Assembly (NCBI GenBank): GCA_028277295.1 | Contig: JANQGN010000071.1 | Span: 1-7,251 of the forward strand | Direction of reading: 5' to 3' | Length of the DNA: 7,251 nucleotides | DNA from: Rhodospira sp. | GTDB lineage: Bacteria; Pseudomonadota; Alphaproteobacteria; Rhodospirillales; Rhodospirillaceae | In this document: positions 1-5,867 of the stretch, piece after piece | Position numbering within the stretch: position 1 is the stretch's first letter | Layout of the letters: each line of letters starts with the position of its first letter | The notes under the pieces: model-generated | What the model saw: only the letters and a program-made list of their open reading frames with translations | Database searches by the model: none | What the model was told of the DNA's origin: nothing | Program-made: the position numbers and the translations under genes

Positions 1-1659
1 TTTCAATCCACGCCCCCGTGCGAGGGGGCGACCGCAAGGCGACCTATGGGCCGTGCCCGTGCGGCGGTTTCAATCCACGCCCCCGTGCGAGGGGGCGACG
101 TCTTGTTGCTGGACGAGTTCGACGCCATCGCGACGTTTCAATCCACGCCCCCGTGCGAGGGGGCGACGTCCTGGACGGTCTCCATTTTAGAGCGGATCAG
201 TTCGTTTCAATCCACGCCCCCGTGCGAGGGGGCGACCTTCTCGCTGTTGAGCGCGGGCATGGTGAAGTTCGGGTTTCAATCCACGCCCCCGTGCGAGGGG
301 GCGACGTCCGGCTCATGAGCCAATAGCTGCCTCACAAAGTTTCAATCCACGCCCCCGTGCGAGGGGGCGACCCGTCGGAGACTTCGACGACCTCCGGGCC
401 ATGATAGTTTCAATCCACGCCCCCGTGCGAGGGGGCGACCCCGAGCGGCTCGATCACCGGGTTGCCAAGGGCGCGTGTTTCAATCCACGCCCCCGTGCGA
501 GGGGGCGACGGGTGGGGTGCACGGCGTCGGCGTCCGCCTGCAGGTTTCAATCCACGCCCCCGTGCGAGGGGGCGACGCGGGGGTGGAGTCCTAGGCAATG
601 GTCGAGTTCCTGGTTTCAATCCACGCCCCCGTGCGAGGGGGCGACGTCGTAGTCCGCCGGTGCGACCCATTCGAGGCAATCGTTTCAATCCACGCCCCCG
701 TGCGAGGGGGCGACTGCTGGACATGCTGTCGTCCTGCCTGATCCGGCCGTTTCAATCCACGCCCCCGTGCGAGGGGGCGACTCGGATCGCCGAGTTTTGC
801 GCACGGCGTCGGCCACGTTTCAATCCACGCCCCCGTGCGAGGGGGCGACTGTGGCGCGGCCGAAACGAGGGTTTCTTCGATTGGGTTTCAATCCACGCCC
901 CCGTGCGAGGGGGCGACTCACATACTCAATGGCTTGATGCTCGATGTTGGAGTTTCAATCCACGCCCCCGTGCGAGGGGGCGACTCGTTGGGCATATGGT
1001 AGAGGGGGTCACGGAACCGTTTCAATCCACGCCCCCGTGCGAGGGGGCGACCCGATGGCTTATGCGGATTTCATGGCGGAGGTACAGTTTCAATCCACGC
1101 CCCCGTGCGAGGGGGCGACACGCTTTCCGTGGTAACCCCGCGTCTCGTGCCACGGTTTCAATCCACGCCCCCGTGCGAGGGGGCGACGTTCGTATGACAC
1201 GATAGTCCAATGCGCAAGCGGATGTTTCAATCCACGCCCCCGTGCGAGGGGGCGACCGGTTCATCCAACGATGCTGGAGCGGCAATTGCGGGGTTTCAAT
1301 CCACGCCCCCGTGCGAGGGGGCGACCACTATGCAGGATGGCTCGACGGTCGGAACTCGTGTTTCAATCCACGCCCCCGTGCGAGGGGGCGACAACCCACG
1401 CATTAGCTCGTGGGCACAGTTAGATGGTTTCAATCCACGCCCCCGTGCGAGGGGGCGACACGGGCAGGGGCTGGCCATCGCGGCGCCGAGCTAGTTTCAA
1501 TCCACGCCCCCGTGCGAGGGGGCGACCTGACCGCCACGGGGACGGTGGTGGAATCCCGCGTTTCAATCCACGCCCCCGTGCGAGGGGGCGACCCTCCTTA
1601 CTCAGACCATTGCCCATAGGGTTCAAGTTTCAATCCACGCCCCCGTGCGAGGGGGCGAC
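1..1659 (-). CRISPR. CRISPR array, type I-C-like repeat, 25 repeats and 24 spacers, open at left edge
   Basis: Seen: a 33-bp unit beginning GTTTCAATCCACG and ending GGGGGCGAC occurs 25 times. Its first bases lie at 1 (lacking the initial G), 67, 135, 204, 273, 339, 407, 477, 544, 613, 682, 749, 817, 885, 952, 1019, 1087, 1155, 1224, 1293, 1360, 1427, 1494, 1560 and 1627. All copies are identical by eye. Spacer lengths in order are 34, 35, 36, 36, 33, 35, 37, 34, 36, 36, 34, 35, 35, 34, 34, 35, 35, 36, 36, 34, 34, 34, 33 and 34. The repeat has a 7-bp stem, CGCCCCC/GGGGGCG, around a GTGCGA loop. On the minus strand it ends in GGATTGAAAC, the 5' crRNA handle typical of type I-C (Cas5d-processed) repeats, so I infer minus-strand transcription, with the newest spacers at the right (1593-1626 next to the leader). 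Neither end shows degenerate repeats. The array continues beyond base 1. No cas gene is in the window, so the subtype rests on the repeat alone. Confidence 0.98.
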
Positions 1660-1853
1660 CGCGCCAGTATAAGCCACGAGGATGTCTTAAGAAAACAGGC
1701 GATTTGCGCGAACCCCGGGGCGCGCGACCGGCCCAGCGGGCGTCGCACCCACCCCGTGGGTTGGATGGTGTTGTTTTTCAGGGGGATCGTCGTGGCGCGA
1801 ACCGGCCGGCGTGGGGCCGCCCGCTTCCGGTTCGCGCGCTGGCATCGGCACCC
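1660..1853 (-). promoter_or_regulatory. Putative CRISPR leader
   Basis: This is the unique sequence next to the last repeat on the side from which the minus-strand array would be transcribed. It is inferred to be the leader from repeat orientation only. It is less GC-rich near the array (the stretch around 1667-1705 includes several A/T runs). A TATACT hexamer on the minus strand (1666-1671 on plus) could resemble a -10 box, but it lies only 6 bp from the first repeat and has no convincing -35 at the right distance, so I do not call a promoter. Small palindromes lie inside: GCGCG-AA-CCCCGGGG-CGCGC at 1706-1725 and ACCCAC-CCC-GTGGGT at 1747-1761. There is no ORF with coding character. If the array were transcribed the other way, this would be the trailer end, but the absence of a degenerate last repeat argues against that. 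Confidence 0.5.
1795..1837. repeat. Perfect 11-bp inverted repeat within the leader region
   Basis: GCGCGAACCGG at 1795-1805 is exactly complementary to CCGGTTCGCGC at 1827-1837, with a 21-base GC-rich loop. The stem is strong and would form a stable hairpin in RNA or a cruciform in DNA. No T-run follows on either strand, so it is not a canonical intrinsic terminator. It sits about 140-180 bp from the first repeat, between the putative leader and fold-back element A. Role unknown; a protein-binding site or a remnant of another dispersed palindrome are both possible. Confidence 0.8.
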
Positions 1854-2168
1854 ACCCAGGGCTCTGAACTCGGATGACAGATCCGTTAGGGTGCTCGTTT
1901 CCGTTGGAGATCCGTCGCACCCTTTGGGTGCTCAGGATGAGGTTTGTCCATTTAAAACAACCTCATCCTGAAAGCCCGTCCGGAAAGTCTCGGGGACCGC
2001 AATATGTTGTGTGCCTTTGCCCGAATCGTGCGCCGTATGTAGTGTTTTGCAAGGCTTTCCGGACAGACACCGAGGGCGTGAAGCGACCGAGGGATCTCCA
2101 TCGCGTGCTCCGGTCCTCTCGGAAGGCGCCTCATAAACGATCGTCCATCCGAGTTCGGAGCCCTGGGT
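1854..2168. repeat. Fold-back intergenic element A (MITE/REP-like), 315 bp
   Basis: Outer arms: 1854-1876 (ACCCAGGGCTCTGAACT then CGGATG) is the reverse complement of 2146-2168 except for one base. Complementarity continues inward with small gaps. Inside the left arm are GGAGATCC at about 1905 and a perfect mini-hairpin GCACCC-TTT-GGGTGC (1917-1931). The core is AGGATGAGGTT (1934-1944) facing AACCTCATCCT (1959-1969) across an AT-rich 14-base loop. The right arm carries GGATCTCC near 2093-2100, the counterpart of GGAGATCC. The same architecture recurs at 5524-5712, which defines a family. Element A is longer because a segment with its own inverted repeat sits in the right arm (1978-2064). No ORF inside resembles a transposase, so if it is mobile it would depend on a partner elsewhere. 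It lies between the end of the DUF2889 gene and the CRISPR leader, so it could also act on transcription there. Mobility is inference; the palindromes are seen. Confidence 0.8.
1978..2064. repeat. Nested inverted-repeat segment inside element A
   Basis: GTCCGGAAAG at 1978-1987 and CTTTCCGGAC at 2055-2064 are perfect 10-bp inverted repeats bounding an 87-bp segment. Compared with element B (5524-5712), the right arm of A is interrupted here: sequence corresponding to the end of the central stem lies just left of the segment, and sequence corresponding to the CCGAGGG-ATCTCCATCG part of the arm lies just right. This suggests an insertion into an older palindrome, although divergence of a longer ancestral element would look the same. 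The segment is more AT-rich than its surroundings, has no coding potential and shows no clear target-site duplication. Confidence 0.6.
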
Positions 2169-2169
2169 C

Positions 2170-2205
2170 CCCACCGGGGGCACCCACCGGGGGCACCCAC
2201 CGGGT
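2170..2205. repeat. 13-bp tandem repeat, about 2.8 copies
   Basis: CCCACCGGGGGCA occurs at 2170-2182 and 2183-2195 as exact copies, followed by a partial copy (CCCACCGGGT) at 2196-2205. It abuts the outer right arm of element A and lies about 95 bp beyond the stop codon of the DUF2889 gene. The short unit makes copy-number change by slippage plausible. Any role is unknown. Confidence 0.85.
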
Positions 2206-2299
2206 GTGGCGGCAGGCCCGAGATCGACGGCCATGGTTGGGCGATCGTGGGTGACGACGGGTGCCCGCGTGTCCTCATCACCCCTTTTGCCGGTCTCGG

Positions 2300-2872
2300 C
2301 TACCGCGTCGCCCCGACGCCGCCGTCCGGGCCGGTGTGGAACTCCGGCCATTCCCGGGCCACCACCGGGCCGTCGCTGCGGAGCGCATAACAGGTGTCCA
2401 GGATGCGCGGGCGTTCCCCGGTGTTGGCCGCCTTGCGCTTCTGCTCGCGGCGGGCGTGCAGCGTTTGATAGGCGGTGGTGGCCAGGGGGCGCAACAGTTC
2501 CACCAGATGGGTGCAGCCCTCGGCGCCGCCCAGGGCCTGCTTCACCCGGCCCGTGAACCCCGCGCCAATGGACAGCCCCACAAGACGTTGATAGTTGGGC
2601 GTGACCTCGCCGCAAATGGTGAACGGCGAGGCGTCGGTGACCGCCTCGATCGCCTGGATGACCATGTCGTCGTCGAGGGTGACGCGCAGCCACATGTCGT
2701 GCAGCGCCTCGCCGGCGGCGATCTGCCCCCGGTCGTGGTTGGGGAACGTGTAGGTCTTGGTATCGACGATGCGGGCCTCGATGTCCCACAGGCCGTCATC
2801 GCGCTGGAAGCCGCGACAGTCGATCTGACGGGTGTGCACGTGCTGGCGCGCGGCCGGGGGGGACAGGGGCAT
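2300..2872 (-). CDS. DUF2889 family protein, 190 aa
   Basis: A cytoplasmic protein of unknown function. It is recognised as DUF2889 from the N-terminal MPLSPPAARQHVHTRQIDC, followed by RGFQRDDGLWDIEA (residues 20-33), DTKTY (37-41), the GEALHDMWLR block (54-63), VTDASPFTIC (78-87), EGCTHLVELLRPLATTAYQT (118-137) and the C-terminal DTCYALRSDGPVVAREWPEF (159-178). Three cysteines in these blocks (C87, C120, C161) and nearby histidines could bind a ligand or metal, but I know of no proven activity for the family. No signal peptide or membrane segment is seen. The start at 2872 is chosen because family members begin MPLSPP; an ATG three codons upstream (2881) is equally possible, and neither has a strong ribosome site. 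It ends TAG. It lies about 80 bp downstream of cbiB on the same strand and may be co-transcribed. Beyond the stop, a GGGTGA/TCACCC hairpin (2249-2283) has no T-run, so termination there is unproven. Confidence 0.9.
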   Translation of the reverse strand: MPLSPPAARQHVHTRQIDCRGFQRDDGLWDIEARIVDTKTYTFPNHDRGQIAAGEALHDMWLRVTLDDDMVIQAIEAVTDASPFTICGEVTPNYQRLVGLSIGAGFTGRVKQALGGAEGCTHLVELLRPLATTAYQTLHARREQKRKAANTGERPRILDTCYALRSDGPVVAREWPEFHTGPDGGVGATR

Positions 2873-2958
2873 GGGGATCATCCGGTGACGAGAGGGGCTC
2901 CGCGACGACCCCTGTAGATACGCATCCGTATGGCTCGCGTCCAGCCCCCTTGCCCACC

Positions 2959-3975
2959 TCACCCCGGCCCGGGGAGCAGGAGCTTGACCGCCAGCACACC
3001 CGCCACCAGGACGGCCAGCGCCAGGCAGGCCCGCACATAGAGTCGCAAGGCGCGGCGGATGTCGGCCGGGTCCAGGCGGGCGCGGCCGCGACCCACCCAG
3101 GGCTCGTCGGTCATCCGGCCGTGATACTGGCGCGGGCCCGAGAGGGCGATGCCCAGGGCGCCCGCCGTGGCGGCCTCGGGCCAGCCGGCGTTGGGTGAGC
3201 GATGCCGGCGCGCGTCGGCCCGCACGGTTCGCCAGGCGGCCTGGGGGTCGGCGTCCCTCAGCGTGGCGGCGGCGGCCAGGATCAGCAGCGCCGACAGCCG
3301 CGCGGGCAGGTAGTTCGCGACGTCGTCCAGCCGCGCCGAGGCCCAGCCGAAGTCCCGGTGGCGCTCGGTCCGATGGCCGACCATGGAGTCCAGGGTGTTG
3401 ATCATCTTGTAGGCCAGCAGCCCCGGCAGCCCGAACAGCACGTACCAGGCCACCGGCGCCACCACACCGTCGGAGAAGTTCTCGGCCAGGGACTCGATCG
3501 CCGCCCGGCAGATGCCGGCCTGGTCCAGGGTCTCGGGATCGCGACCCACCACCTTTCGCACCGCCGCGCGGCCGCCGGGCAGGCCGCCGGTCTCCAGCCC
3601 CCGGGCCACATCGGCCACATGGTCATGCAGGCTTTTCTGGGCCAGCAGCACCGCGACCAACAGCAGTTCCAGCAGCCAGCCGGCGGGCGCGGTCACCGAG
3701 AACCACTGGATCGCCACCCCGACCAGGGCGGCGGCGCCGGTCAGCCCCAGGGCGGCGACCACGCCCCGGATGCGCCGATCGGCGGGGGGGCGATGCGGCC
3801 GGTTCAGGCGGCCATCGGCCTCGCCGATCGCATGGCCCATGAGCACCACCGGATGGGGCAGGACCCGAAACACGGGCCCGAACTCACCCAGATAGGCGTC
3901 GATGAGCATCGCCCCCAGCAGCAACAGCAGGGGGTCGAGCAGGCCGGCGGCGGCGGTGTCGAACAGGCTGATCAT
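2959..3975 (-). CDS. cbiB: Adenosylcobinamide-phosphate synthase CbiB/CobD, 338 aa
   Basis: An integral membrane enzyme of cobalamin biosynthesis. It joins adenosylcobyric acid to an aminopropanol (or its phosphate) to give adenosylcobinamide (phosphate), before nucleotide-loop assembly. Family blocks seen: LIDAYLGEF...HPVVLMG (residues 24-47), LHDHV (116-120), VVGRDPETLD (142-151), the hallmark ESLAENFSDGVVAP (161-174), LLAYKMINTLDSMVGHR (186-202), FGWASARLDDVANYLPARL (209-227), SPNAGWPEAATAGALGI (260-276) and SGPRQYHG (279-286). Hydrophobic stretches at about 8-28, 71-92, 98-113, 171-188, 228-239 and 313-334 fit a polytopic inner-membrane protein. Length is near the family norm and the gene looks complete. 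The ATG at 3975 gives the expected N terminus, though its ribosome site is weak. No other cobalamin gene flanks it here: DUF4139 is upstream (64-bp gap) and DUF2889 downstream. No cobalamin riboswitch is evident in the 64-bp gap. Alphaproteobacterial annotations often call this gene cobD. Confidence 0.97.
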   Translation of the reverse strand: MISLFDTAAAGLLDPLLLLLGAMLIDAYLGEFGPVFRVLPHPVVLMGHAIGEADGRLNRPHRPPADRRIRGVVAALGLTGAAALVGVAIQWFSVTAPAGWLLELLLVAVLLAQKSLHDHVADVARGLETGGLPGGRAAVRKVVGRDPETLDQAGICRAAIESLAENFSDGVVAPVAWYVLFGLPGLLAYKMINTLDSMVGHRTERHRDFGWASARLDDVANYLPARLSALLILAAAATLRDADPQAAWRTVRADARRHRSPNAGWPEAATAGALGIALSGPRQYHGRMTDEPWVGRGRARLDPADIRRALRLYVRACLALAVLVAGVLAVKLLLPGPG

Positions 3976-4039
3976 GGCGGCGCCGTTGTTCCATGACCAG
4001 CGGGCGGGAGCAAGGGGGGCGAGGCCGCGACGATCAGGC

Positions 4040-5473
4040 TCAATACTTCGTGCGTACCGTATAGGTCAGGGTCGCCTCGCCGGCGGCGGGAACCGGCACG
4101 GTCCAGACGACGCGATGAGCGGACTCCGGCTCGTGCGCGATGGACTCGGACAGGATCTCCCAGTCGCCGGGCACCATGGCCTCGACCCGGACCTCGACCG
4201 CCCGGTCCAGCTTGCCGTTCCGCAGCGTGACGGCGTGATCGGTCTCCACCAGCCGGTCGCCCAGGCGGCTAAAGGCGGTGCGGCGGCGCTCGGCGGTGAC
4301 GTCGAAATCCTCGCCCAGGGTGAGGACCGCCTCGCCGCCGATGGCCAGGTGGTCGACATGGTCGGCGCCCATGAATCGCGGCGCCCCGTCGGGTCCGGCC
4401 TGATAGACGCGCACCACCCCGGCCGGCAGCGGCAGGCCGAGGCCGGTCTCGGCGGTGTTGGTCAGCACCAGGCGGCGGGCCGCATGGGTGGGCGAGTCCG
4501 CCGCCCCCTGATCCAGATAGAGCCCGGGGTGGCCCGTGGCCGGCACCACATGGCGCGTGGCGACGGTGATGGCGGGCGCGTGGGCCAGGGCGACCTGCCG
4601 GGTCTGGCGATGGGCCAGGGTGACAGGCCGTTCCAGCGGGTAGAAGTGCAACCCGCCCTGCGCTTCCGCCTTGGGCGCGGACGGCATGGGCGCCGCCCGC
4701 GCCACCTCCGCGCGCATCATCATCATGCCGCCCATGTCCTGGTCATGGCTGGCCGTGGCCACCTGGCCGGCGGCCAGGGTGATCCGGGCGTCCTGGAAGG
4801 TGCGGCCGCTGGTGTTGGTGAGCGTGGCCCAGCCGGCGAGATCGGCGCCGTCCATGCGGGTCGTCAGGTCCAGGGTGTAGTCGGCGCTCCAGGCCAGACC
4901 GCCGGCCAGGTAGGTGAGCGCCAGGGTGCGCGGACCGGCGGTCTCTGTCTCGACGGTCGCCAACAGGGTCGGGGAGGCGCGCAGTCCCTCGGGCAGGGCA
5001 TCGAGCACAAGCGCGCCCGGCAGGCCAACGCGGATCGTGCCCTCCATCTCCAGGATGACGTCCTCGGCGACAGACAGGACCGTGGCCGTTGCCCGCCGGG
5101 GCGGGGCGTTGGCGCCCTGGTCGCTGACCAGCATGCCGATCTCCTGGCCCACCGACAGCTCCAGCAGGCGGCGCAGGCTGGGGACGTCTGCGGCCAGGCT
5201 GCGTTCCAGCACCACCAGCGGCGCGCCGTCGCCGGCCGGGGCCAGGCGGACGGAGCTGGCGTCGGCCGTGCCGGGCACGTCGGGGAACGCGAGGTCACTT
5301 TCGCCGGTCGGCACGGTGACGGCGCGGGTCTCGCGCACCAGGGCGGTATCGTCGCCGTGGATGGTCAAGGCCACCGATCCCGGTCCACCCGCCGGCACGG
5401 CGATCTCCGCGGCGATCGCGGGGGCACTGGCAAGAACGGCGGCGACGGCGGATAACAGCAGGCGGCGGGGCAT
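4040..5473 (-). CDS. Secreted DUF4139 domain protein, 477 aa
   Basis: Probably a periplasmic or envelope protein of unknown function. The N terminus, MPRRLLLSAVAAVLASAPAIAA, is a typical Sec signal peptide, with cleavage likely near residue 21-22. The body matches DUF4139 proteins: YLAGGLAWSADYTLDL (188-203), LTNTSGRTFQDARITLAAGQ (218-237), RLVLTNTAETGLGLPLPAGVVRVY (334-357, quoted as two adjoining parts RLVLTNTAET and GLGLPLPAGVVRVY), DHVDHLAIGGEAVLTLGEDF (371-390) and GDWEI (436-440). The spacer between the two halves holds a methionine-rich stretch, HDQDMGGMMMMRAEVA (243-258). This length is shorter than the coiled-coil MuiA-type relatives, and no long coiled coil is seen. Start 5473 is favoured over an upstream in-frame ATG at 5566 because it yields the signal peptide and has AGGAG 7 bases before it. 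It is the first gene of a possible three-gene minus-strand unit. Element B begins 51 bp upstream of its start, where its promoter would be expected. Confidence 0.92.
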   Translation of the reverse strand: MPRRLLLSAVAAVLASAPAIAAEIAVPAGGPGSVALTIHGDDTALVRETRAVTVPTGESDLAFPDVPGTADASSVRLAPAGDGAPLVVLERSLAADVPSLRRLLELSVGQEIGMLVSDQGANAPPRRATATVLSVAEDVILEMEGTIRVGLPGALVLDALPEGLRASPTLLATVETETAGPRTLALTYLAGGLAWSADYTLDLTTRMDGADLAGWATLTNTSGRTFQDARITLAAGQVATASHDQDMGGMMMMRAEVARAAPMPSAPKAEAQGGLHFYPLERPVTLAHRQTRQVALAHAPAITVATRHVVPATGHPGLYLDQGAADSPTHAARRLVLTNTAETGLGLPLPAGVVRVYQAGPDGAPRFMGADHVDHLAIGGEAVLTLGEDFDVTAERRRTAFSRLGDRLVETDHAVTLRNGKLDRAVEVRVEAMVPGDWEILSESIAHEPESAHRVVWTVPVPAAGEATLTYTVRTKY

Positions 5474-5480
5474 GGGGGAT

Positions 5481-5485
5481 CTCCT
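5481..5485 (-). promoter_or_regulatory. Ribosome binding site of the DUF4139 gene
   Basis: On the minus strand AGGAG lies 7 bases before the ATG at 5473. It is the clearest Shine-Dalgarno in the window and settles the start in favour of the signal-peptide form over the longer ORF that opens at 5566. Confidence 0.75.
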
Positions 5486-5523
5486 GGCGGGAAACGCGGG
5501 GCGGATGTGGGCGAGACGGTGCC

Positions 5524-5712
5524 CCAGGGCAACGGGTTCGGGTTCCCGTGGGCAACGGTTCCCCATATTCCGAGGGAGATCCCTCGCACCTTTCAGGTGC
5601 CCAGGATGAGGTTGCTATATTTAAGATAACCTCATCCCGAGCGAGCGGAGCGAGCCGAGGGACCTCCATCGTCTCGCGCGCCTCTGTCCTGAACCTGAAC
5701 CCGTTGCCCTGG
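5524..5712. repeat. Fold-back intergenic element B (same family as element A), 189 bp
   Basis: Outer arms: 5524-5545 (CCAGGGCAACGGGTT then CGGGTTC) is the reverse complement of 5691-5712 with one mismatch over 22 bp. Inside lies a second large palindrome, 5575-5667, running from GGAGATCCCTCG to CGAGGGACCTCC. It contains a mini-hairpin GCACCT-TTC-AGGTGC (5586-5600) and a central stem GGATGAGGTT (5604-5613) facing AACCTCATCC (5628-5637) over an AT-rich loop. Element A has the same order of parts and a similar edge (CCAGGGC), which supports a dispersed family rather than chance. There is no coding capacity. It sits between the divergent DUF4139 and ygiQ genes, 51 bp upstream of the DUF4139 start, so it may overlap or replace that gene's promoter or insulate the two genes. 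Mobility and function are inferred, not shown. Confidence 0.8.
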
Positions 5713-5715
5713 ACG

Positions 5716-5750
5716 ATGCCCGCCGATCATGGCCGTCCCGTGGCGGGCAT
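5716..5750. repeat. Perfect 9-bp hairpin next to element B
   Basis: ATGCCCGCC at 5716-5724 pairs exactly with GGCGGGCAT at 5742-5750 around a 17-base loop. There is no T-run on either side. The left arm, extended to ACGATGCCCGCC (5713-5724), has another exact 12-bp reverse complement at 6004-6015, just upstream of ygiQ. It could be a recognition sequence used more than once in this divergent intergenic region, or a remnant of dispersed repeats. Confidence 0.7.
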
Positions 5751-5867
5751 GATAGGGTCCGAACGACCGTCGTGTGTTTGTCCCCGCTTGGCGTTGACCA
5801 TCGCGGCGCCGTGCCCGGTCATCCACCGCCCGATTGGTTTGCCCAGCCCTTGCGAGAGACGAATCGC

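Noticed and set aside
18..1672. Several ORFs on both strands across the array, translating repeat-derived blocks such as VSIHAPVRGGD, FQSTPPCEGAT, FNPRPRARGR and SPPRTGAWIET
   Set aside because: The repeat lacks stop codons in most frames, so these ORFs are artefacts of reading through repeats and spacers. None has a ribosome site or a protein-like composition.
1660..1700. A minus-strand TATACT as the -10 box of the CRISPR promoter
   Set aside because: It lies only 6 bp from the first repeat, which would start transcription inside the repeat, and no matching -35 is visible.
1854..2168. Element A as an insertion sequence with its own transposase
   Set aside because: At 315 bp with no transposase-like reading frame it can at most be a non-autonomous element.
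2249..2283. An intrinsic terminator after DUF2889 (GGGTGA...TCACCC with an inner CGGG-TG-CCCG)
   Set aside because: The stem is short with a large loop, and no T-run follows on the minus strand.
1645..2789. ORFs of 77-285 codons across the leader, element A and the 3' part of DUF2889
   Set aside because: They cross palindromes and tandem repeats, overlap the real DUF2889 frame, and show Arg/Pro/Gly-rich shadow composition typical of GC-rich DNA.
3976..4039. A cobalamin riboswitch upstream of cbiB
   Set aside because: The gap to the preceding gene is only 64 bp, too short for a cobalamin aptamer, and no B12-box-like sequence was recognised there.
3202..5455. Long plus-strand ORFs (264 and 517 codons) opposite cbiB and DUF4139
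   Set aside because: They are antisense shadows of two clearly recognised genes, with Gly/Gln/Arg/His-rich composition and no family motifs.
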